Assembly: GCA_045599185.1 (NCBI GenBank)
Contig: JAZRVO010000027.1
Coordinates: forward strand, 44,268-108,267
Direction: 5' to 3'
DNA length: 64,000 nt
Source: UBA1240 sp045599185
GTDB taxonomy: Bacteria; Spirochaetota; Spirochaetia; Treponematales; Treponemataceae
Made by a program: the position numbers and the translations under genes. Within the stretch, counting starts at the first letter, position 1. Every line of letters begins with the position of its first letter. This document shows positions 41,826 through 50,114 of this stretch, one piece after another. The notes under the pieces were generated by a model. That model saw only the letters and a list, made by a program, of their open reading frames with translations. It did no database searches and was not told the origin of the DNA.

Positions 41826-43913
41826 ATGGCTTGCAAATGCTGTCACGATGATGACGACGAAAAAGAAAAAAATACAGAACATGCACACGCTCATAGCGGT
41901 GAACACGAATCTAACGGACACGAACATAAACACGGCGACCGTGAAGAAGGCTGCTGTTCTTGCTGCGATGATGACGACGATGATGATTGCGGCTGCGGCT
42001 GCGGTTGTGGCCATCACCATTCGGAAGAAGAAGGCGTTTTTGGCAGGGAACAGAAAATTACGGTAGCCCGCTGCATTGCCAGCGCAGTTCTGCTTGGTGC
42101 GGTAATGCTTGTTACCAAAAACATTCAGCTGACCAAGCCTGTGCAAATTGTGCTGTTTTTAATTCCTTATCTTGTAATCGGTTATGACATTCTTCGCGAA
42201 GCCTTTGAAAACATTCTGCACGGCGAAGTTTTTGACGAAAATTTCTTAATGTCAATCGCCACAATCGGCGCATTCTTTTTGGGCGAATACCCTGAAGCCG
42301 TTTTTGTAATGCTTTTTGCAAAAATCGGCGAATTTTTTGAAGATTACGCCGTCGGAAAATCGCGCAGGTCAATCAGCGCACTTATGGACATTCGCCCAGA
42401 CAGCGCAAATGTAGAACGCGACGGCGTTTTGCAAACCGTTGCACCAGGCGAAGTTAAAATCGGCGAAATCATCATAGTTCGCCCCGGTGAAAAAGTGCCC
42501 CTTGACGGCGTAATTACGGAAGGCACAAGCACGATTGACACAAGTGCCCTGACCGGCGAATCAATGCCGCGCAGCGTGCAAACCGGCGACGCTGTGCTTT
42601 CGGCCAGCATAAACCAGAACGCCCTGCTGAAAATTCGCGTAACAAAGGTCTTTGCAGAAAGCACCGCCAGCAAAATACTTGAAATGGTAGAAAACGCCAG
42701 CAGCAAAAAAGCCCAAAGCGAATCTTTTATTCGCCGCTTTGCCAGGTATTACACGCCGGTTGTAGTTTGCGCCGCAATTCTGGTTGCCGTTTTGCCGCCG
42801 CTGTTTTTTGCCCAAAGCTGGGCAACCTGGCTTAACCGTGCGCTGGTTTTCCTTGTTGTTTCATGCCCGTGCGCACTTGTAATTTCCATTCCGCTAACAT
42901 TTTTTGCAGGCATCGGCTGCGCTTCTACCAAAGGCATTTTAATAAAGGGCGGCTGCTACGTTGAATCGCTTGCAAAACTTGAAACCGCTGTTTTTGACAA
43001 AACCGGCACTTTAACAAAAGGCATTTTTGCCGTTACCCAAATCGTTCCCAAAAATGGCACAAGCCAGAATGAACTTTTGGAACTTGCCGCCCTTGCGGAA
43101 AGCCGTTCGACCCACCCGATTGCAAAATCGCTGGTTTCGGCGTGCGGTACAACACCGGACACAAGCCGCATAGACAGTTTGAGCGAAGTTGCCGGTAAAG
43201 GTGTTAGTGCCATTATAGACGGCAAAAACGTACTTTGCGGAAACGCGACCTTAATGCTGGCAAACGGCATTCAAATTGAAAATGACGAAGAACAGGCGGC
43301 TGGAACAATCGTTTACGTTGCCCAAAACGGCAAATATCTGGGTTTTGTGCTTATCAGCGACCAGATTAAGGAACAGACACCGAACGCAATGAAAATGCTT
43401 AAAGAAGTTGGCGTAAAGCAAACCCTTATGCTTACAGGCGATTCACAGAAAGTTGCCGCCGCCGTTGCAAAGCAAATTGGCATAGACGATTTTAAGGCAG
43501 AACTTTTACCGCAAAACAAAGTTGAATGGGTAGAAAAACTTTTGGCGCAAAAAGAAAATGCAAAAAGCAAGGGCAAACTGGCATTTGTTGGCGACGGAAT
43601 AAACGATGCGCCGGTTTTAAGCCGTGCAGACATTGGCGTTGCAATGGGCGCACTTGGCAGCGATGCCGCAATTGAAGCCGCCGATTTGGTTTTGATGGAC
43701 GACAATCCTGAAAAACTGGCTGAATCCGTAAAAGTTTCCAAGCGAACAATGAAAATTGTTTACCAGAACTTAAGTTTTTCTCTTGGCGTAAAAGTGCTGA
43801 TAATGGTTTTGGGCGCGCTGGGCTTTGCACCGCTTTGGGCGGCCGTGTTTGGCGACGTTGGCGTAATGGTAATAGCCGTATTGAACGCTATGCGCGCGGC
43901 TCGTGCTGCTTGA
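41826..43913 (+). CDS. P1B-type ATPase exporting Zn/Cd/Pb
   Basis: The 695-aa pump has SCPCALVIS (metal-binding helix, near residue 348), DKTGTLTKG (phosphorylated Asp, near 390), TGES, THPIAKS (HP locus) and GDGINDAPVL. The last helices carry the Lys and Asp (LGVKVLIM, FGDVGV) typical of ZntA-type P1B-2 ATPases. The N-terminus is unusual: no GMxCxxC domain, but about 75 residues rich in Asp, His and Cys with acidic runs and a CGCGCGCGHHH cluster. A GAAGGGG-like ribosome site precedes the ATG. With the ArsR repressor it forms a zinc-detoxification operon. Its last codons and the downstream 60 bases are duplicated in tandem. Confidence 0.93.
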   Translation: MACKCCHDDDDEKEKNTEHAHAHSGEHESNGHEHKHGDREEGCCSCCDDDDDDDCGCGCGCGHHHSEEEGVFGREQKITVARCIASAVLLGAVMLVTKNIQLTKPVQIVLFLIPYLVIGYDILREAFENILHGEVFDENFLMSIATIGAFFLGEYPEAVFVMLFAKIGEFFEDYAVGKSRRSISALMDIRPDSANVERDGVLQTVAPGEVKIGEIIIVRPGEKVPLDGVITEGTSTIDTSALTGESMPRSVQTGDAVLSASINQNALLKIRVTKVFAESTASKILEMVENASSKKAQSESFIRRFARYYTPVVVCAAILVAVLPPLFFAQSWATWLNRALVFLVVSCPCALVISIPLTFFAGIGCASTKGILIKGGCYVESLAKLETAVFDKTGTLTKGIFAVTQIVPKNGTSQNELLELAALAESRSTHPIAKSLVSACGTTPDTSRIDSLSEVAGKGVSAIIDGKNVLCGNATLMLANGIQIENDEEQAAGTIVYVAQNGKYLGFVLISDQIKEQTPNAMKMLKEVGVKQTLMLTGDSQKVAAAVAKQIGIDDFKAELLPQNKVEWVEKLLAQKENAKSKGKLAFVGDGINDAPVLSRADIGVAMGALGSDAAIEAADLVLMDDNPEKLAESVKVSKRTMKIVYQNLSFSLGVKVLIMVLGALGFAPLWAAVFGDVGVMVIAVLNAMRAARAA

Positions 43914-44068
43914 TTTTTCTCTAATTCCCACTGGCGTAGGCACGAGGCCGAGTTTCTGCCTTGCAAAAACTCGGCAAGTTTCTGTAACCGGCTCGTGCTG
44001 CTTGATTTTTCTCTAATTCCCACTGGCGTAGGCACGAGGCCGAGTTTCTGCTTTGCAAAAACTCGGCA
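43897..44068 (+). repeat. Tandem duplication of the ATPase gene end (80-bp unit, 92-bp period)
   Basis: The 80 bases from CGGCTCGTGCTGCTTGA (last five sense codons and stop of the ATPase) through CTCGGCA recur at 43989-44068 with one difference (C43960 versus T44052). Each unit contains a hairpin GCCGAGTTT/AAACTCGGC. The near identity marks a recent event. The flanking GCACGAG motifs are reminiscent of the GCACAAG ends of the small hairpin elements. Confidence 0.85.
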
Positions 44069-44102
44069 CGAGCGAAGTTTTTTTTTGCAGCGAGCCTTTG
44101 CT

Positions 44103-44957
44103 TTAGCGAACTTTTATGGCCTGTGTTTGGGCTTCTATAAAATTGTTGTTGCTGTCAAAAATAAAGGTTATTAAGTCAATTTGGGGCGGCACGTTGCGGA
44201 TGTCGTAGGAACTGTTGCCAAGCCCGGTACTTACATACAAAGTGTCGCTGCCGTTTTTGTAAGAGCCGGCGTAATATTCACCGGTTCCTTCGGGAAAATA
44301 AATGGCATTGCCAAAAAAAGTAAATTGGCCGCCATGAGTGTGGCCGCTTATCATCATTGCCGGAACCGTTTCGCCGTGATTCAGCTGGTCAAAAAGCGGC
44401 GGACAATGTGCCAGAACCACGTTTGCTGCGTCTTTCTGCCGTTCAAAACCGCCAAAATCAGGGTTGCCAAACAGCAAATCGTCAAGACCGTAAATATTCA
44501 TCTTCATGCCGTCTTTTTCAAAGGCAAAGGCTTCGTTTTTCAGCAGCTGCACGCCGGCATTTTTCAGTGCTTTGTCATACCTGTCCAATGGAATGTTTTG
44601 CGACAAATCCCAGTTGCCAAAAATTGCCAGTTTAGGGCAATTCACACTTATTCCTTCCATATAATGCTGCATAATTTCAACACTTTTGTCCGAAGTAGCC
44701 TGATCGCCGGTAAAAAAAATGATGTCAGGGGTAAGGCCGTTTACCATACGAACCATGCAGTCAAAAATCGGGCGTTCCTTGCTAAAGTGTGCGTCAGAAA
44801 CCTGAATGGCAACAATGCTTTTTGTTCCTTCTGCTGCCACAACCGGCTTAAACTGGTCTAAATAAACGGCATTTTGCTGAATGCTTACGCAGGAACACAA
44901 AAGCAGCGGAAACAGAACCTGTAAAAAAACGGAAATCTTCTTGTTAATTTTTTTCAT
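44103..44957 (-). CDS. Calcineurin-like metallophosphoesterase, predicted lipoprotein
   Basis: The 284-aa protein has an N-terminal MKKINKK, hydrophobic core and LLLCSC, a plausible spirochaete lipobox (Cys near residue 23). The metallophosphoesterase motifs follow: QVSDAHFS, FFTGDQATSD, FGNWDLS, LAHCPP and ISGHTHGGQFTFFG, as in YkuE-type enzymes. The substrate is unknown. I start at 44957, seven bases after TACAAT, because earlier in-frame ATG codons fall within or before the promoter. It is transcribed divergently from queH. Confidence 0.85.
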   Translation of the reverse strand: MKKINKKISVFLQVLFPLLLCSCVSIQQNAVYLDQFKPVVAAEGTKSIVAIQVSDAHFSKERPIFDCMVRMVNGLTPDIIFFTGDQATSDKSVEIMQHYMEGISVNCPKLAIFGNWDLSQNIPLDRYDKALKNAGVQLLKNEAFAFEKDGMKMNIYGLDDLLFGNPDFGGFERQKDAANVVLAHCPPLFDQLNHGETVPAMMISGHTHGGQFTFFGNAIYFPEGTGEYYAGSYKNGSDTLYVSTGLGNSSYDIRNVPPQIDLITFIFDSNNNFIEAQTQAIKVR

Positions 44958-44964
44958 TTGCGAC

Positions 44965-44993
44965 ATTGTATAAACAATTCTTTTCTCTTTCAA
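44965..44993 (-). promoter_or_regulatory. Sigma70 promoter abutting the phosphoesterase start
   Basis: TTGAAA (44988-44993), 17 bp, TACAAT (44965-44970), seven bases to the ATG. No ribosome site is present. Confidence 0.6.
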
Positions 44994-45018
44994 CAATCGG
45001 GCGCAAAAGGAAAAATCA

Positions 45019-45684
45019 ATGAGTTCGGCACTTTCGGTTTATTACAAAAATTATCTGGTTCAGCTTGAAGAAGCAAAAAGCCTTGCTGAAAAAAACGGCG
45101 CTAAGCCGAAACTTCTGCTGCACGCCTGCTGCGGTCCTTGTTCAAGTGCCTGCCTTGAACAGCTTGCCATTTTTTTTGACATTTCCATTTTGTTCTACAA
45201 TCCCAACATTTTTCCACAGGAAGAATATTGCCGCCGCCGCGACGAATTGAAGCGTTTTGTTGCAGACTTTATGGGGAAAAATGCGCCTGTTATAATAGAA
45301 GAAACTTATAATCCTGCCGAATTTTATTCCGCAGTTGAAAAAGTGCCCGGTTACGCCGCCCTAAGCGAAAAAGGCGAACGGTGCCGGGTTTGCTACACAA
45401 TCCGCATGCAAAAATGCGCCCAATACGCCCAGAATGGCGGCTACAATTTTTTTACAACCACCCTAAGTATAAGCCCCCACAAAGATGCTGAAAAAATAAA
45501 CTGTGCCGGGGTATTTTGCCAGAACGAACTTGAACGCGAATACGGTGAAAATGCCGCAAAATATCTTTTTGCCGATTTCAAGAAAAAAAACGGTTTCAAG
45601 CGTTCGCTGGAACTTTCGGCCGAATACGGACTTTACCGGCAGGATTACTGCGGATGCATTTTTTCAAAACAAAACCAAAAATAA
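45019..45684 (+). CDS. queH: Epoxyqueuosine reductase QueH
   Basis: The 221-aa protein carries the QueH (DUF208) cysteines: LLLHACCGPCSSAC (Cys37, 38, 41, 45), ERCRVCY and YRQDYCGC, which bind an Fe-S cluster and a second metal. QueH reduces epoxyqueuosine to queuosine in tRNA anticodons and replaces QueG in many anaerobes. An AAAGGA ribosome site precedes the ATG. No other queuosine gene is nearby. Confidence 0.93.
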   Translation: MSSALSVYYKNYLVQLEEAKSLAEKNGAKPKLLLHACCGPCSSACLEQLAIFFDISILFYNPNIFPQEEYCRRRDELKRFVADFMGKNAPVIIEETYNPAEFYSAVEKVPGYAALSEKGERCRVCYTIRMQKCAQYAQNGGYNFFTTTLSISPHKDAEKINCAGVFCQNELEREYGENAAKYLFADFKKKNGFKRSLELSAEYGLYRQDYCGCIFSKQNQK

Positions 45685-45961
45685 TCAGCCCGAATGGTAA
45701 TAGGCAGTCCGAACCTGCTTTGTAATCTATGCTTTTGCTGCCTGCTTTGTATCCAACTATTGTTTGTGTGCGCAAAAGCTTTTTTGAGCAAGTCAGCCTG
45801 CGCTTGCCCAAAAGCTGATTTTCTTTTTTTTATTCAAAAATTCGGCATTTAAGCTGTTTAAAAATTCAATTTTACAAAATAAATGCAAAAACACATTTGC
45901 TTTGTTGACAGATGGCTTTTGTTACCTTAAAATTTAAATACTTTTTTTACGAGGATGAAAT
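45685..45961. other. Intergenic gap with a diverged hairpin element
   Basis: GCTTTTGCTGCCTG (from 45731) and GCGCAAAAGCT (to 45782) form a stem and resemble the element at 29232-29281. A further GCAAGTCAGCCTGCGCTTGC palindrome-like segment follows near 45790. No gene is seen. The last 17 bases hold the ribosome site of the next gene. Confidence 0.45.
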
Positions 45962-47629
45962 ATGGATACCAATGATCTTGACCCGGATATTTTAGCACTT
46001 TTGCAAGACACCGAATCTTCTACAACTCCTTCAATTGATAATAGTACAACGCCTATAGACCCAAACTTTCCAGAAGATGATTTTGATTTCGGCGGCGATT
46101 CTGGTAGCGAAGGAACTGCGGCAAAAGTTGACTTAACCGTTACGAACTTTAAGCCTATTACCAAGTTCTTTAACGACGAAGGCCATAAGGTTTTTGACGA
46201 CCCGACTTACTATAAAACTGCACTTTCCGGCGAAGGTGATATTGCCAACCGCCTGCACGCAACTTTAAGCAAGTTCCTCAAAACAGACAATCCCCAGGAT
46301 CGTACTGTTTTCAGACAGCAGCTTTACAGCATTTACTACGAATTCTTAAAAACTTTAGGTCCAAAACTGGCACAGCCAAGTTTGCCGCTGCCTAAAAAAT
46401 ATCTGGTTCGCTACGGGCTGGTTTTACCTTCGCTTTTTACGCCGGACCAGAAACAGCTTTTTTCTACCGTAATTGAAGACAACCCGAGCGGCGAACCTGT
46501 TTACTATGTAGACGAATGGATTGCAAATATTGCGCTTGGTAAAATGACCCTTTCTGCAACGGACGAAGCCCGCCCTACGCGCAAAAACGACGGCGATGTA
46601 CAGCGTTTAATGCAGCTGCAAAGCAAGGCCGAAGGTAAAAAAACTACTGCCGAAAACTATTTGAAGCAGACTGTAAACAAGCGCGGACTTCTGGAAGCTG
46701 AACTGCGTTCAAGAGTAGACCAGATTTGTGACCATACGGAACTTGGCGGCCCGTTTGGCAATTTGGGCGGCCCTTTGCGCGATGACCAGAAACGCCTTTT
46801 TAACGAAATTACAGACAAAATGCGCGAGCTTTTGAAATTCGATAAAGAAATTACGCAGAACATTCGCGATTATGAAAATGCAAGCGAAGAAAACAATTCG
46901 CTTAAAGAAAAGATTTTAGCCGCAAATGCAAATGCCGGTACAAGCACTGCTGATATTGTTGCTGAAATTGAAACAATTCGCCAGATGGCAAAAATGACGG
47001 TTGGCCGCAAAGGCAACCACTTTCCGATTTTCAGCCGCGACTATTACCACTGTACGCCGCGCGGAACTGGTTTCAGGGAAAACGTAATTGACATGATGGC
47101 GTGGGTTGAATCCATCGACCCGGGTGTTTTTGTCCGCATGCACAAAAATAATGCCAACCGCATTGTTCCTTATGTTGCGCTTATTCCAACTTACGGCGAA
47201 ATGGGCTTTTGCTGGGAACCTTTCGACAAATACAACAAAGTTTCCAGCCGCGGCCGCATTGCCGTTCCTATGTACCCAAAAAGCCTGCAAATTGCAGTTA
47301 TTACCGCCTGTGCCGACTTGCGCTGGCAGGTTGCAAAGGAAAAAGCTTCGGTTTACTGGATGGAAGAAGGGCTTACCGGTATGTATTACCAGTGGTTTGA
47401 CCAGCAGAAACTTAAAGGCGACGTAAAGGATTACTTTATCCGCGATTACATTTTGTGGATGACCAAGGAATCAGAAGGAATGATGCGCCTTGATAAGGAA
47501 GTTAGAAGCGTTTTCTGGCGTTACGTGCCGTTTCCACAGGAAAGAAAAGACATGCTTAAAATGCGCAGTCTGGTTTACGCCGAACTGTGCCAGAAAGACC
47601 AGAACCGTGCAATGTCCGACGGTTATTGA
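45962..47629 (+). CDS. Conserved-looking cytoplasmic protein of unknown function
   Basis: I do not recognise this 555-aa protein. It has no signal peptide or membrane helix. The first 55 residues are acidic and rich in Asp, Ser, Thr and Pro (disordered). A globular part (about 60-205), a charged coiled coil (about 210-335; TDKMRELLKFDKEITQN) and a second globular part (about 345-555) with many Trp, Tyr and Met residues (YHCTPRGTG, PTYGEMGFCWEPFDKYN) follow. GAGGATG lies before the ATG. Codon use matches neighbouring housekeeping genes. It is alone on its transcript and ends at a strong terminator, suggesting steady expression. Probably a spirochaete-specific family. Confidence 0.7.
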   Translation: MDTNDLDPDILALLQDTESSTTPSIDNSTTPIDPNFPEDDFDFGGDSGSEGTAAKVDLTVTNFKPITKFFNDEGHKVFDDPTYYKTALSGEGDIANRLHATLSKFLKTDNPQDRTVFRQQLYSIYYEFLKTLGPKLAQPSLPLPKKYLVRYGLVLPSLFTPDQKQLFSTVIEDNPSGEPVYYVDEWIANIALGKMTLSATDEARPTRKNDGDVQRLMQLQSKAEGKKTTAENYLKQTVNKRGLLEAELRSRVDQICDHTELGGPFGNLGGPLRDDQKRLFNEITDKMRELLKFDKEITQNIRDYENASEENNSLKEKILAANANAGTSTADIVAEIETIRQMAKMTVGRKGNHFPIFSRDYYHCTPRGTGFRENVIDMMAWVESIDPGVFVRMHKNNANRIVPYVALIPTYGEMGFCWEPFDKYNKVSSRGRIAVPMYPKSLQIAVITACADLRWQVAKEKASVYWMEEGLTGMYYQWFDQQKLKGDVKDYFIRDYILWMTKESEGMMRLDKEVRSVFWRYVPFPQERKDMLKMRSLVYAELCQKDQNRAMSDGY

Positions 47630-47636
47630 TGCAGTT

Positions 47637-47733
47637 TATGCACAGGGCAGCGTTTACGATTTTGCCTGTGCATAAAAAAGCCTGAACTTTGTTTGCCACG
47701 TGTTTACGGTCTGCAAAGTTCAGGCTTTTTTTT
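47637..47733 (+). terminator. Double hairpin terminator after the 555-aa protein gene
   Basis: A first hairpin ATGCACAGGGCA/TGCCTGTGCAT (47638-47649 with 47663-47673) is followed by a perfect 18-bp stem AAAAAAGCCTGAACTTTG (47674-47691) with CAAAGTTCAGGCTTTTTT (47714-47731) and a T run. Confidence 0.85.
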
Positions 47734-47795
47734 TAAGTTTTCTAATATTTTCCGTTCAGGTTGTTCCGTTTTTAAGCGAACAGCAAAAAAGGCAC

Positions 47796-48086
47796 TTAAT
47801 CGTAGTTCTTCTTTTTCTTGAATTTTCTGGAAGTGAAAATCGGGTCTAATTTGTCTTCCAGATTGAATTTTTCAAATACGAAGTTTGCAATTTTCTGGTA
47901 CAGAAACATGCCCAAAATTGCACCGGCAAAAAAAGTAAATGTCACAACAGAAAAAGTTGCGCCAAAATCTTCCGGCATAATTGACAATGCCAGCAGGCTG
48001 AAAGCAACGGCAAAAATCATGGACAGAATTACGTTTACGATTGTGCCGACGATAACAAAAATAACTGTGTTGGTTTTTTTCGACAT
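47796..48086 (-). CDS. Small membrane protein in the lspA operon
   Basis: The 96-aa protein has two or three hydrophobic helices (about 8-33, 42-65) and a lysine-rich cytoplasmic C-terminus (RKFKKKKN). Its start shares bases with the lspA stop (TAATG), so it is translated with lspA. No known family motif is visible. A helper in lipoprotein processing or envelope biogenesis is only a guess from context. Confidence 0.7.
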   Translation of the reverse strand: MSKKTNTVIFVIVGTIVNVILSMIFAVAFSLLALSIMPEDFGATFSVVTFTFFAGAILGMFLYQKIANFVFEKFNLEDKLDPIFTSRKFKKKKNYD

Positions 48087-48661
48087 TATTTAACCTCTTT
48101 TTTATTTGAATCTTTGAAAGAATCTTTCAAAATAAAAATTACCATTAGGAAAGCGCAAATTAAAATTGCAGAATCGGCAATATTGAAAGTTGGCCACCGG
48201 TTAAGTCCGAATAGACCGTAAAATTTTACGTCAATAAAATCTACAACGCCGGTTGGTCTGAAAAAACGGTCAATTAAATTGCCAAAACCGCCGCCCAAAA
48301 GCCCGGTTATGCACCAGCGCTGGGCAAAAGTAAAGTCTTTGTTTACAAAGTATACCACAAAAATTGCAGAAAGCACCAAAAGCGGTATTATGCACATTGA
48401 AAAAAGCCGCCCGATGCTGGAAAAATTGCTGCCAATACTGAATGCTGCGCCAAGGTTGCTTTCGTGAATGATTTGCAGAAAGTCGCCGAAAAATGCTGCG
48501 CCTACTGTGCCGTAAGGTATGTTTTTAACAACCAGCAGTTTTGAAAGCTGGTCTAAACCTATTACGGCAAAAAAAAGCGTTAACGGCAAAAGTTTTTGTT
48601 TAATGTAAGAAACTTGTTTAAGTTTTCGGTTTTCTTCGGTTTTTTCGCTGTCTAAAATCAT
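48086..48661 (-). CDS. lspA: Lipoprotein signal peptidase (signal peptidase II)
   Basis: The 191-aa inner-membrane aspartyl protease cleaves prolipoprotein signal peptides after lipidation. Four hydrophobic helices and the catalytic Asp residues are visible: Asp141 in GVVDFIDV and Asp163 in FNIADSAI, with GGGFGNLIDRF before them. The N-terminal 25 residues are a basic extension. Its ATG overlaps the preceding gene's TGA, and its stop overlaps the next start, so it is the middle of a three-gene operon. Confidence 0.95.
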   Translation of the reverse strand: MILDSEKTEENRKLKQVSYIKQKLLPLTLFFAVIGLDQLSKLLVVKNIPYGTVGAAFFGDFLQIIHESNLGAAFSIGSNFSSIGRLFSMCIIPLLVLSAIFVVYFVNKDFTFAQRWCITGLLGGGFGNLIDRFFRPTGVVDFIDVKFYGLFGLNRWPTFNIADSAILICAFLMVIFILKDSFKDSNKKEVK

Positions 48662-49974
48662 TTAAGTTCCTGTTTTTCAATAAATTTCTGTACGCGCTGG
48701 GCAATAATCTGCGCCTGTGTCCAGCCGTCCGTTGGCGACTGCTGAATATGGTAGTAAACTGCCGACTGCAAAAGTGCCAGATTGCCCATTCCCGGCACGT
48801 ATCCCGGAATGTTTTCGTTTAACGCGAAAACTGGCAGACTGCTCTGCGTAAGTTTATTGTAATTTTGCGCTGCCTGTGCCGCTTCTCCGTCGGCAACAAC
48901 GCAGGCAATTTTATCTGCAAGGTTCTGCTCTTTCAAATAACTGACAATCGCATAAAGTTCATGGGTTTTAAGCACGGTAAAATACTGCCGGTCAAAATCT
49001 TCCGGTTGGTATGCGGCAAGATAGCGCGCATAAAATGAACGGACAAAATTGCCGTTATGCCAGTCGTTAAAGTAAGGCCGGTTCTGGTCAAAAAAATCGG
49101 CACTAATTACAGCGTAGCCTTTAGCGGCCAGTGCCTTTATGGTTATGCTGTTTTCCTGCACGTAAGTAAAAACGTCTGGCAGATAAATTATTATTTTCTG
49201 TTCGGTTTCGGCCGCTTCTTTGGTGTTTTCTCCATTTTCCGCGGCAGCTGAATTTGTGCCGTTTCCTGCCGCCGGTGCAGTTTCTGTTTGCATCGTCACG
49301 GCTTCGGCACTGGCAGTTAGGTTTGCGTTTTGGGCAGTTTCTGCAATTTCCGCATTTCCGTCAATTTTGGCCGCAGTTTCCGCTGTGTTTTCAGCCTGTT
49401 CGTTTTCCGGCTGTTTTTTTAAAAGGCCTTCAAATGCAGTTTTAATTTCAAATTTCTGCACGGGTTCAGGCCGTTGGGGCTTGCCTTCAAACTTGAAAGT
49501 ATAAAATTCTGCACTGGTTTTCTGTTTTCTGTCGCGCGGTACAAAACCTTTTTCAAAACTGCCGCTGTAAAGCTGTTTCTGCTGGCTTACGTATGCCAGG
49601 TTGGATTTGTTTATTCTGTAAATGTCCTTGAAAGGGTATTTTTTAAAAACAAAATGACCGGTTGCGCAGATTAGGACAAAACCTAAAAAGCAGGCAATTT
49701 TTGCACCGGCAGAAAAAAGGTCAACCGGCAGCCGTTGAAAGCAGCGCACAAGGGCACGAATGTTGAAGAAAAATATAAAAAACGAAATGGCGCAGATGCT
49801 TATTGTTTCTACGGAAAGCCCGTCGGCAAAAACCAGAAGAACCGAAATGAAAAAAGCAAAGGGGGCAAAAATGGAAATTCTGTCTGTTGTGCCTGCCTTG
49901 TGCAAAAGCGGGCGCAAAACAACCGGCAAAAGCAGCAAAAGCACAAAAAATTCGCCTAAAGAAAACACAGTCAT
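48658..49974 (-). CDS. Membrane protein with degenerate alpha/beta-hydrolase-like domain
   Basis: The 438-aa protein has four transmembrane helices in the first 125 residues, then an Ala/Glu-rich, low-complexity stretch (about 190-255). The C-terminal domain starts KIIIYLPDVFTYVQ and continues KGYAVISADFFDQNRPYF, like alpha/beta hydrolases. Where the nucleophile elbow would be, the sequence reads VVADGEAAQ, so the Ser is missing and catalysis is doubtful. It leads the lspA operon with an ATGA overlap. The start at 49974 is chosen because TTGGCA/TATCAT lies just upstream, within the longer frame. Confidence 0.75.
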   Translation of the reverse strand: MTVFSLGEFFVLLLLLPVVLRPLLHKAGTTDRISIFAPFAFFISVLLVFADGLSVETISICAISFFIFFFNIRALVRCFQRLPVDLFSAGAKIACFLGFVLICATGHFVFKKYPFKDIYRINKSNLAYVSQQKQLYSGSFEKGFVPRDRKQKTSAEFYTFKFEGKPQRPEPVQKFEIKTAFEGLLKKQPENEQAENTAETAAKIDGNAEIAETAQNANLTASAEAVTMQTETAPAAGNGTNSAAAENGENTKEAAETEQKIIIYLPDVFTYVQENSITIKALAAKGYAVISADFFDQNRPYFNDWHNGNFVRSFYARYLAAYQPEDFDRQYFTVLKTHELYAIVSYLKEQNLADKIACVVADGEAAQAAQNYNKLTQSSLPVFALNENIPGYVPGMGNLALLQSAVYYHIQQSPTDGWTQAQIIAQRVQKFIEKQELK

Positions 49975-49983
49975 ACTTCTTAC

Positions 49984-50012
49984 ATGATAAACAAAAAGAG
50001 CATTTGTGCCAA
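49984..50012 (-). promoter_or_regulatory. Sigma70 promoter abutting the lspA operon start
   Basis: TTGGCA (50007-50012), 17 bp, TATCAT (49984-49989), nine bases to the ATG. Spacing and -10 box are identical to the promoter of the dCache receptor at 16904-16932. Confidence 0.65.
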
Positions 50013-50076
50013 CACTAGCATTTTTTTTGTTCGCCCCAATTTTACGGCAATCGGGCGTTTTGACAAGAAAAACAAT

Positions 50077-50105
50077 TTGTTTTTTTTGTTTTCCTATGGT
50101 AAAAT
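50077..50105 (+). promoter_or_regulatory. Sigma70 promoter abutting the HDOD gene start
   Basis: TTGTTT (50077-50082), 17 bp, TAAAAT (50100-50105), nine bases to the ATG. The bases before the ATG (TCATTTATT) contain no ribosome site. Confidence 0.6.
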
Positions 50106-50114
50106 TCATTTATT

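Noticed and set aside
41787..42146. A frame antisense to the His/Asp/Cys-rich head of the zinc ATPase
   Set aside because: Its Val/Ile/Ala-rich translation is simply the reverse reading of the GAT/GAC runs; it has no start signal.
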